Positions 1 to 6,931 of a stretch of 6,931 nucleotides of DNA are shown piece by piece. The DNA is from Verrucomicrobiaceae bacterium (lineage in GTDB: Bacteria; Verrucomicrobiota; Verrucomicrobiae; Verrucomicrobiales; Akkermansiaceae), in contig CANBTO010000266.1 in assembly GCA_947372405.1 (NCBI GenBank), positions 1 through 6,931 on the forward strand, read 5' to 3'. Positions within the stretch are counted from its first letter, which is position 1, and each line of letters opens with the position of its first letter. The translations under genes and the position numbers were made by a program. Under the pieces are notes generated by a model. The model was not told the DNA's origin. It made no database searches and worked only from the letters and a program-made list of their open reading frames with translations.

Positions 1-1
1 G

Positions 2-349
2 TTCAAGCATGCCTCCAACTGGCCCGCGGCCGTATGTCCGCACGCCACCGGTACGGCAGTGCAGGCATCGGCGGATCCCGCGCTGCTTGCGCGGGTTTTC
101 CCCGAATCCAGACCCACGTTGCACCTTATCAAACCGTACACCGGCCACACCATCGGTGCCAGCGGACTGCTGGAATGTGTGATCCTTTCTTCATTCCTCC
201 GTAATGGTCAACTGCCACCCAACCTGCCGGGCCTGCATGAGCCTGGCTTTAATCTGCCTGACCAGGTGCTGGCGGCGACGGGTCCGGTTGCGAAGCTTTC
301 CCACGGGATGGGGGGGCACAACGCGCTGCTGGTGCTAACATCATCCTGA
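2..349 (+). CDS. Beta-ketoacyl-ACP synthase-like protein, C-terminal fragment
   Basis: This is the last 115 codons of a thiolase-fold condensing enzyme, open to the left window edge and ending at TGA 347-349. Such enzymes join an acyl thioester to malonyl-ACP in fatty acid, polyene or polyketide synthesis in the cytoplasm. The two C-terminal catalytic motifs are visible: HATGT (His codon 41-43, usually HGTGT) and KPYTGHTIGASG (Lys codon 131-133, His codon 146-148), which form the decarboxylating His/Lys/His set. The terminal HGMGGHNALLVL matches the family's closing GFGGxNxxLVL strand. The nucleophilic Cys lies upstream and cannot be checked. A GTG at 59 is internal, because homology continues before it. 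The protein ends where single-domain FabF-like enzymes end, so no ACP or reductase domain follows. Which pathway it serves (FabF/FabB housekeeping, aryl polyene or another) cannot be told from this piece. Confidence 0.88.
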   Translation, partial: FKHASNWPAAVCPHATGTAVQASADPALLARVFPESRPTLHLIKPYTGHTIGASGLLECVILSSFLRNGQLPPNLPGLHEPGFNLPDQVLAATGPVAKLSHGMGGHNALLVLTSS

Positions 350-482
350 GCTGTTTTGTCGCTGCTGTGATGTATGGATGAGCGGGCTTTGGATATGTGC
401 CGCGTTCCATCAGATCCACGCAACAGTGCAGGCCGGCCCGGACATCAATCGGGTTTGGAACACCCCCTCAAGCGTGAACCGA

Positions 483-512
483 GGGCATGTGCCGCATGCC
501 CGAGCCATGCGG
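483..512. repeat. Two overlapping, mutually exclusive inverted repeats
   Basis: GGGCATG (483-489) pairs with CATGCCC (495-501), and CCGCATG (492-498) pairs with CATGCGG (506-512). Both are perfect 7-base arms, with loops of 5 and 7 bases. Because 495-498 belongs to both, only one hairpin can form at a time in a transcript. No T-tract follows, so neither is an intrinsic terminator. A protein-binding site built on the shared GCATG core is an alternative reading, and chance in GC-rich DNA is another. Confidence 0.4.
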
Positions 513-617
513 GAGTTGGATGTTTGCGCTGCCTGTCACCGCGTGTTGGCACTTGTCCTTCATGATGAAAGATAAGGTCTTGTTCTCACGGTTGGAATGA
601 TGTTCCGGATATTCCTG

Positions 618-647
618 ATGACATCAAACCGCTTCATTCAACATTAG
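618..647 (+). promoter_or_regulatory. Weak sigma70-like promoter candidate for the H1-like gene
   Basis: ATGACA at 618-623 matches the -35 consensus TTGACA at five of six positions. CATTAG at 642-647 is a poor -10 element (three of six), 18 bases further on. The pair would place the transcription start roughly 60 bases before the ATG at 713. The spacing is acceptable, but the -10 match is weak and promoter consensus in this lineage is not assured. Confidence 0.22.
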
Positions 648-712
648 GATGGCTGAAAACCGCGAAATTTAGGCTTGCGGGTGCTTCAACCGAGCGTAAG
701 TTGTGCACCGTC

Positions 713-1399
713 ATGAGTACTAAAAACAATAAAAAATCGCCTACGGGAGTTCGTTATTCGGATGCCCAGAAAAAGGAAGTCGTTGACTTCGTGGCTCAAT
801 ATAACTCCTCGAATGGTCGTGGTGGACAAAGCGCTGCCGCCAAGAAATTCAAAGTCACTCCCCTGACCATCTCCGCATGGATCAAGTCTCTCGGTGGTGC
901 TTCCAAGAAGGTCAAGAAAGCCAAGGCCGTCAAAGCACCGAAAGCACCCAAGGCACCGAAAGCAGCCAAGGCGCCGAAAGCACCCAAGGCCGCAAAGTCA
1001 GCCAAAGTCGCCAAGAAGAGCGGCCGTGGTGTGCGCTACAGCGCCGAGCAGAAGAAAGAGGTCGTTGATTTCGTTTCCGATTACAATGCAGCCAATGGTC
1101 GCGGTGGACAAAGCCAGGCCGCCAAGAAGTTCGGTCTTTCGGTCCTTACCGTTTCCGCTTGGCTCAAGTCCTCTGGCGCCAAGGGTGGCAAAGCCGCCAA
1201 AGGCTCCAAGGTCAAAGCGGTGAAAGCCGGCAAGGCTCCCAAGGCAGCCAAATCTTCTGCTGCGGCTCCTTCCGGGCTCTCCTCGAAGATCGCCTCGCTC
1301 ATCGAAGTCAGCGATCAACTCCGCAAGGCCGAAGGAGAAGCCGAGAAGCTCCGTGCGAAGTACGATGCCCTCCGTGCGTCGATCCAGGCGCTGATCTGA
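713..1399 (+). CDS. Histone-H1-like DNA-binding protein with two HTH repeats
   Basis: A 228-residue, strongly basic protein that I cannot assign to a named family. Residues 12-61 and 106-155 are two copies of one unit, 36 of 50 residues identical. Each has a first helix around QKKEVVDFV, an NGRGGQS turn, a second helix (AAKKF) and a recognition-like helix ending LT(I/V)SAW(I/L)KS, which is the homeodomain-like trihelical pattern of transposase or Psq-type HTH domains. Between them, residues 66-103 are Lys/Ala/Pro-rich with KAP and KAA triplets, like histone H1 tails and bacterial AlgP/Hc-type proteins. A second basic stretch (156-180) leads to a coiled-coil-like C terminus (about 189-228) with Leu/Ile at 3-4 spacing. 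I infer a cytoplasmic nucleoid or architectural protein, possibly dimeric. I chose ATG 713 over an in-frame TTG at 701 because the TTG adds only MCTV; neither has a strong ribosome binding site. The gene is monocistronic, closed by the terminator at 1420-1451. Confidence 0.85.
   Translation: MSTKNNKKSPTGVRYSDAQKKEVVDFVAQYNSSNGRGGQSAAAKKFKVTPLTISAWIKSLGGASKKVKKAKAVKAPKAPKAPKAAKAPKAPKAAKSAKVAKKSGRGVRYSAEQKKEVVDFVSDYNAANGRGGQSQAAKKFGLSVLTVSAWLKSSGAKGGKAAKGSKVKAVKAGKAPKAAKSSAAAPSGLSSKIASLIEVSDQLRKAEGEAEKLRAKYDALRASIQALI
746..895 (+). repeat. HTH repeat unit 1 (coding)
   Basis: This is the first copy of the duplicated 50-codon HTH unit, residues 12-61 of the H1-like protein. It aligns without gaps to 1028-1177 (offset 282 bases) with 36 of 50 residues identical. 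At the DNA level the NGRGGQS core (812-832) differs from its partner (1094-1114) at only one of 21 bases. Confidence 0.85.
932..994 (+). repeat. Seven 9-base direct repeats coding for KAP/KAA triplets
   Basis: Seven consecutive 9-base units beginning at 932, 941, 950, 959, 968, 977 and 986 follow the form AARGC(A/G/C)(C/G)(C/G)(G/C/A). They encode KAP KAP KAP KAA KAP KAP KAA. Since each unit is three codons, slippage would lengthen or shorten the basic linker without breaking the frame. Confidence 0.85.
1028..1177 (+). repeat. HTH repeat unit 2 (coding)
   Basis: This is the second copy of the duplicated HTH unit, residues 106-155. Differences from unit 1 cluster at the end of helix 1 and in the turn before the recognition helix (GLSV against KVTP), while the GRGGQS and SAW cores are kept. 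Both copies therefore look functional rather than one being a decaying duplicate. Confidence 0.85.
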
Positions 1400-1419
1400 T
1401 AACTTCAAACATCAACCCG

Positions 1420-1451
1420 GGCCGTCTCCTTGATTGGAGGCGGCCTTTTTT
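1420..1451 (+). terminator. Rho-independent terminator of the H1-like gene
   Basis: A 10-base-pair stem (1420-1429 with 1436-1445; nine Watson-Crick pairs and one G-T) encloses a 6-base loop and is followed by six Ts (1446-1451). It begins 20 bases after the TGA at 1397-1399. Read on the minus strand the hairpin has no T-tract after it, so it should mainly stop plus-strand transcription and be less effective for the convergent Nudix gene. Confidence 0.9.
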
Positions 1452-1459
1452 GTTTCAGG

Positions 1460-1954
1460 TCACCATTCGATGTCGGTGCGCATATCCATCCACTCCATGC
1501 GTTCGCCTTGGAACACGAAGCGGCCATGGAAGGTTTGGTCATCCAGCAGCAGAGGCAGCCAGTGGCGGTCGTCCTCCCACATGCGGTGATAGGGGATGTC
1601 TCCCAGCGCCGTCCATACCGGCACGGCTTCGTCCGTCTCCGAGGGCGTGCCTTCGAGATCATTCGCCCGATAGACATGGCATAGGATGTCAGGGCTGTCC
1701 GACATGGAGAACCACAGCTCTCCAAGTTTCCTTGAGCCCAGCGGCGTGACGACGAGTTCCTCCTGGGTTTCCCGGACAACGGCTTCAAGAGGTGTTTCAC
1801 CGGGATCGATCTTGCCGCCCGGGCCATTGATCTTTCCCGCGCCGAGACCGCGCTTCTTTTCTATCAGAAGGATGTTTCCGTCCTTCACGATGAACATGAG
1901 TGTCGCGTGGATGACTCCCTGCCAGGTGTTCCAGTCGATGGGTGAGGGAGTCAT
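1460..1954 (-). CDS. MTH1-like Nudix hydrolase (oxidised purine dNTP pyrophosphatase)
   Basis: A 164-residue cytoplasmic Nudix protein. The Nudix box spans residues 47-69: G47, E53, R61-E62 and E65-E66, the metal-binding glutamates, are in place. Two positions depart from GX5EX7REUXEEXGU: Thr63 at the hydrophobic position after RE, and Val68 where Gly is usual. Outside the box it resembles human MTH1/NUDT1 more than classic MutT: KKRGLGAGKINGPGGK (31-48 region), GTPSETDE (102-109), MWEDD (125-129) and a C-terminal FHGRFVFQG (142-150). Asn43 and Trp126/Asp128/Asp129 correspond to MTH1 Asn33 and Trp117/Asp119/Asp120, which contact the purine base. The predicted reaction is hydrolysis of 8-oxo-dGTP or 2-hydroxy-dATP to the monophosphate and pyrophosphate, protecting DNA from oxidised bases. 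ATG 1954 lies 8 bases after the gcvP stop with no Shine-Dalgarno, which suggests translation coupled to gcvP. Exact substrate is inferred. Confidence 0.9.
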   Translation of the reverse strand: MTPSPIDWNTWQGVIHATLMFIVKDGNILLIEKKRGLGAGKINGPGGKIDPGETPLEAVVRETQEELVVTPLGSRKLGELWFSMSDSPDILCHVYRANDLEGTPSETDEAVPVWTALGDIPYHRMWEDDRHWLPLLLDDQTFHGRFVFQGERMEWMDMRTDIEW

Positions 1955-1962
1955 GGTGGAGG

Positions 1963-4785
<2,823 letters not shown>

Positions 4786-4839
4786 GGAGTGGATGGTTTG
4801 GAAGCGGTCGATCTTGCAGGGAAGAATCGGAACGCCCTC

Positions 4840-4867
4840 TCCATAATGGAAATCGCTCCCTGCGCAA
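4840..4867 (-). promoter_or_regulatory. Tentative gcvP promoter overlapping an 11-base palindrome
   Basis: On the minus strand TTGCGC (4867-4862) and TATGGA (4845-4840) sit 16 bases apart, each matching three of six consensus bases. The -10-like element lies inside the palindrome TCCAT-A-ATGGA at 4840-4850. Transcription would start about 45-50 bases before the gcvP ATG. Both the promoter and an operator role for the palindrome are weakly supported. Confidence 0.22.
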
Positions 4868-4905
4868 CTCCCGCCCGCTCGAATCTTTGAAAATCACACC
4901 TGATT

Positions 4906-4919
4906 CCGCCGGCAGGCGG
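4906..4919 (-). terminator. Small hairpin just after the CHAD gene, possible weak terminator
   Basis: CCGCC (4906-4910) and GGCGG (4915-4919) form a perfect 5-base stem with a 4-base loop, starting one base beyond the CHAD-gene stop codon (4923-4921). On the minus strand it is followed by AATCAGG and not by a T-run, so it may slow polymerase or protect the 3' end but is a poor intrinsic terminator. Read-through into gcvP is possible. Confidence 0.3.
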
Positions 4920-4920
4920 T

Positions 4921-5724
4921 TCAATCCTCGCGCAAGCCCGCCGCCTCCTTGATCGCACGCTTCTGCAGTCCGTGGCGCGCGGACTTCAGCGTCTTCCATA
5001 AATCCGGTGCGAAGTTGCGGGTGAACCCATGTTTCTCCAGCCACACGGAGAGGGTTGCCAGATCGTTCTCATCTCCCAGCAGTTCGGCGATTTCCTGGAG
5101 TTTCGGGTCCAGCGGGATCGTTCCGTGCGGCATGTGGCCGATGGCGCCGGTCCACGCCTTCACCGCCTTGCGCGCTTCGTGGAAATCCTCCTGTGCCTGG
5201 TGATCCAGCTTGCGGCATCGCTTGATCACCCGCTTGCCGAGCTTGTCCAATCCGGTCCGCACGATTTCCGCAAGGTTTGCCGCAGGCAGTAAATTCAGAT
5301 GTGAGAGGGCCTCATCCACCCTCGCCACGCACCAGTCCATGGTCTCCACCGGCGGCCGCCGCGCCGCGGAGTGGGTCTGCTGTTCCAGCAGTCCGGATAT
5401 TGCCTTGGAAACCGCCGGGTCTCCCACCCATGCGAGTTTGTTCCAGGTGTTCAGCCGCGAAACCGCGTCCCGCGATTCTGATAGAATCCGCCCGATCGCC
5501 TGGATTTCCATGCCCGAGGACTTCTCCAACCGGAACAACGCGAACCCGCCGCGCAGCGACTTGCCCAGCTTGCGGATGGCATGCACCTCCTCGGACACCT
5601 TGCCTTTCGAATCCAGCAGACCGCGGAGCAGTCTCCTCATCGTTTCGCAGCCTGTCGCCAGCTGCTCACGGGTGAACTGGATGTCGAAATCATCAGGAAG
5701 AATCATTTGATGCACTGAAATCAC
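4921..5724 (-). CDS. CHAD-domain protein
   Basis: A 267-residue, mostly helical protein with the signs of a CHAD domain (conserved histidine alpha-helical domain). Residues 48-58 read HAIRKLGKSLR and residues 182-189 HEARKAVK, the two H-x2-RK-x2-K helices characteristic of the two four-helix halves. LLGDENDLATL (215-225) is the usual LGxxxDLxxL segment. These basic residues line a positively charged pore, and in characterised members CHAD binds polyphosphate, often at polyphosphate granules. No CYTH (triphosphate tunnel) domain is fused here, and no signal peptide or membrane segment is seen. GTG 5724 is chosen because AAGGGG lies about 8 bases before it; an in-frame ATG at 5706 (Met7) is the alternative. 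The gene ends 135 bases before gcvP on the same strand, so co-transcription is possible but not required. No ppk or ppx is in the window. Confidence 0.85.
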   Translation of the reverse strand: MISVHQMILPDDFDIQFTREQLATGCETMRRLLRGLLDSKGKVSEEVHAIRKLGKSLRGGFALFRLEKSSGMEIQAIGRILSESRDAVSRLNTWNKLAWVGDPAVSKAISGLLEQQTHSAARRPPVETMDWCVARVDEALSHLNLLPAANLAEIVRTGLDKLGKRVIKRCRKLDHQAQEDFHEARKAVKAWTGAIGHMPHGTIPLDPKLQEIAELLGDENDLATLSVWLEKHGFTRNFAPDLWKTLKSARHGLQKRAIKEAAGLRED

Positions 5725-5736
5725 GAATCAGCCCCC

Positions 5737-5760
5737 TTGTCAGCCCTGATCTTGTGACAA
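5737..5760. repeat. Inverted repeat TTGTCA / TGACAA upstream of the CHAD gene
   Basis: Perfect 6-base arms at 5737-5742 and 5755-5760 are separated by 12 bases, with about 18 bases between arm centres (near two helical turns). The repeat lies 13-36 bases before the GTG start of the CHAD gene and overlaps its ribosome binding region, a place where a dimeric repressor could act. Short arms make chance a real possibility. Confidence 0.3.
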
Positions 5761-5915
5761 ATGCCCTTGCGGAGCGTCGCACCCGTCACCCCTCGGCGCT
5801 TTTCGGGTTTTTCTCTGTTTTCAAACCGGCGGCGCGCATGTTCGATTTGCCTGCATTTTACGCTTCCCGCCGTGGCCTGAATGGAAATACTCCCCGCCAG
5901 ACCGCGAGGTCCATG

Positions 5916-5991
5916 GCCGGCTTAGCTCAGTTGGTAGAGCAGCTGATTTGTAATCAGCAGGTCAACGGTTCGAGTCCGTTAGCCGGCTCCA
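5916..5991 (+). tRNA. tRNA-Thr (anticodon TGT)
   Basis: A complete 76-base cloverleaf with encoded CCA. The acceptor stem 5916-5922 pairs with 5981-5987 at all seven positions. The D arm GCTC/GAGC is 5925-5928 and 5937-5940 with loop AGTTGGTA. The anticodon stem is GCTGA (5942-5946) with TCAGC (5954-5958), and the loop TTTGTAA places anticodon TGT at 5949-5951, reading ACA threonine codons (and other ACN codons by wobble). The variable loop is AGGTC (5959-5963). The T arm AACGG/CCGTT encloses TTCGAGT (5969-5975). The discriminator is T5988 and CCA is 5989-5991. It sits alone on the plus strand between two minus-strand genes. No clear promoter or T-rich terminator is visible around it. Confidence 0.97.
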
Positions 5992-6033
5992 TCTCCGATG
6001 GATTTCACTGAGATTGATTGAAAGCGATTCGGG

Positions 6034-6931
6034 TTATTTCTTTGGTTCGTCTGCGATCATGAGGCGGCTCGATGTGATGGCTTGGCGCTCGTCTGTCACA
6101 TTCAGAAACCAGATGCTGGTTTTTTCGGATGGCAGCTCCGCATGGATCGCGTCATCGGCGATTTCCGCGGGTAGGGTTTTCCAAACGCGGGATTTCACAT
6201 CACCTGGCATGGGGTCCAGGGTGTAATGCAACTCCGCCTTGATCAGTTTCGTCCGGCTTTCCACCTTTGCCTTCACCTGACGATCATTGACTTCCGGTTC
6301 AGCGATCCGAGCGAGGGGCGTGCCGCCCTCCAATTGCTGGCGGATGAAAATTTCAATTGCTGAAGGTCTGTCAAAAACATGGCCGTGACTGAGTTCCGGC
6401 ACGAAGTGAAGATTCTTGGGTGACCTCACAAGGCCGTAGGTTTTCGCGTGACTGTCAGGCGGGTAGGCGAAGTCCTTGCCGCCATTGACAAACAACATCG
6501 GCATGGTCGCGGAGCCGACATACATGGAAGGGTCCCACAGACGCACCCATTTGGCCCGGCCTTCTTCGGGCATCTTTTCAAAATAATTGAGCCAGAAGCT
6601 GTTTTCGTGGAGAAACCCGCAGCCATAGACCGGTACGGCGGCCTTGAATCGATCATCCAGTCCGGCGACGATGCAAGTGAGGTAACCGCCCCAACTGATG
6701 CCGGTGATCGCGGTGCGCTTCGCATCAACCTCGGGAAAGGACAGCAAGACCGAGTGGGCACGGATCACGGCGGCAACGGCATGGTAGGGCCATTGATCGG
6801 TGACGGGAATGTCAGTGCGGAAAATGAGATCGTCATTCTGCCTGGGGCCAGCATCCTTTTGGGGCAGATTCTGCTCCCCGGAACCGGAAAGGTCCATGGC
6901 GATGGCGGCATAGCCGCGCGATGCCCAGAGC
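6034..6931 (-). CDS. Alpha/beta hydrolase (acetyl xylan esterase / prolyl oligopeptidase-like), N-terminally cut by window edge
   Basis: The frame stays open to the right edge; the residues before the internal ATG at 6897 read LWASRGYAAIA, the usual strand before MDLSGSGE in this fold, so the true start is outside. The catalytic triad can be placed: nucleophile Ser in GISWGG (codon 6696-6694), Asp in NGGKDFAYPP (codon 6474-6472) and His in ELSHGH (codon 6387-6385, or the second His at 6381-6379). This layout fits serine esterases and peptidases of the acetyl xylan esterase, dienelactone hydrolase and S9 groups. About 110 residues follow the His. They appear beta-rich, with RVWKTLPAEI and SIWFLNVTDER, and form an additional C-terminal region of unknown role. 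Substrate is not predictable; sugar ester or small-molecule ester hydrolysis is the general expectation. Whether it is secreted depends on the missing N terminus. TAA stop at 6036-6034. Confidence 0.85.
   Translation of the reverse strand, partial: LWASRGYAAIAMDLSGSGEQNLPQKDAGPRQNDDLIFRTDIPVTDQWPYHAVAAVIRAHSVLLSFPEVDAKRTAITGISWGGYLTCIVAGLDDRFKAAVPVYGCGFLHENSFWLNYFEKMPEEGRAKWVRLWDPSMYVGSATMPMLFVNGGKDFAYPPDSHAKTYGLVRSPKNLHFVPELSHGHVFDRPSAIEIFIRQQLEGGTPLARIAEPEVNDRQVKAKVESRTKLIKAELHYTLDPMPGDVKSRVWKTLPAEIADDAIHAELPSEKTSIWFLNVTDERQAITSSRLMIADEPKK

Larger units (their letters stand above)
350..712. other. Intergenic region with no convincing gene
   Basis: This 363-base gap separates the condensing enzyme from the H1-like gene. 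The short open frames in it (374-565 and 378-575) give proteins of low plausibility with no recognisable domain and no ribosome binding site. The stretch holds two overlapping hairpins (483-512), spaced inverted-repeat arms near 598-626 and a weak promoter-like pair (618-647). I see no intrinsic terminator after the condensing enzyme gene. Confidence 0.6.

Noticed and set aside
374..575. Two overlapping short open frames; the one at 378-575 contains CAACH, a CxxCH haem motif
   Set aside because: No signal peptide, no ribosome binding site, a single motif in a 65-residue frame, and low-complexity translation in both frames. A c-type cytochrome would need export. Most likely chance.
701..712. 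TTG start four codons before the ATG of the H1-like gene
   Set aside because: Adds only MCTV, has no better ribosome binding site and a rarer start codon; ATG 713 is preferred.
932..994. Repeat tract as a CRISPR or noncoding satellite
   Set aside because: The 9-base units are contiguous, in frame, and encode the basic linker; there are no spacers.
998..1408. Minus-strand open frame (136 codons) antisense to the H1-like gene
   Set aside because: A shadow of the plus-strand gene, which has duplicated domains and its own terminator. No domain is visible in the antisense product.
4804..4842. Glycine riboswitch-like words before gcvP on the minus strand (GGAGAG, CCGA, GCAAG, GACCGC)
   Set aside because: The conserved CTCTCAGGYA-type segment and paired helices are not found, and the stretch is too short for an aptamer. 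A covariance search with Rfam RF00504 would settle it; a significant hit would overturn this.
5729..5760. TTGTCA on the minus strand as a -35 element for the CHAD gene
   Set aside because: At 17-base spacing the -10 position reads AGGGGG, which is the ribosome binding region. Not a promoter; kept only as an inverted repeat.
5989..6001. Small hairpin CCATC-tcc-GATGG after the tRNA as a terminator
   Set aside because: The stem includes the tRNA CCA end and no T-run follows; it is not a credible intrinsic terminator.
5754..6011. Plus-strand open frame overlapping the tRNA
   Set aside because: Runs straight through tRNA-Thr, so the apparent protein is a translation of tRNA sequence.

Overview
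This window carries six protein genes (two cut by the window edges) and one tRNA. It is GC-rich, with short or absent Shine-Dalgarno sequences. Together with a lysine/alanine/proline-rich DNA-binding protein of a kind seen in that group, this fits a Verrucomicrobiota-type bacterium. That assignment is an inference from gene character, not from a marker gene, and is only moderately secure.

Layout, left to right. Bases 2-349 (+) hold the C-terminal end of a beta-ketoacyl-ACP synthase-like enzyme. Bases 350-712 contain no convincing gene; they hold small inverted repeats and a weak promoter-like pair. Bases 713-1399 (+) encode a basic protein with two copies of a homeodomain-like helix-turn-helix (HTH) unit, a histone-H1-like KAP-repeat linker between them and a coiled-coil-like tail. 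It is followed by a textbook intrinsic terminator (1420-1451). Everything from 1460 to 5724 is on the minus strand, in transcription order: a CHAD-domain protein (5724-4921), full-length glycine dehydrogenase gcvP (4785-1963) and an MTH1-like Nudix hydrolase (1954-1460). Only 8 bases separate gcvP from the Nudix gene, so they are probably co-transcribed. A tRNA-Thr(TGT) with encoded CCA lies on the plus strand at 5916-5991. The window ends in a minus-strand alpha/beta hydrolase (6034-6931) whose N terminus lies outside.

How the genes relate. GcvP is the decarboxylating P protein of the glycine cleavage system; its partners GcvT, GcvH and Lpd are not here. The Nudix protein is predicted to remove oxidised purine nucleoside triphosphates, and its link to gcvP looks like shared transcription rather than a shared pathway. 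The CHAD protein may bind polyphosphate. The remaining genes look like ordinary neighbours.

The least ordinary item is the double-HTH, H1-like protein at 713-1399. It is a candidate nucleoid-associated or architectural DNA-binding protein, and the best answer the window offers to the search for something undescribed. No multi-gene novel system, CRISPR array, insertion sequence or prophage is visible.
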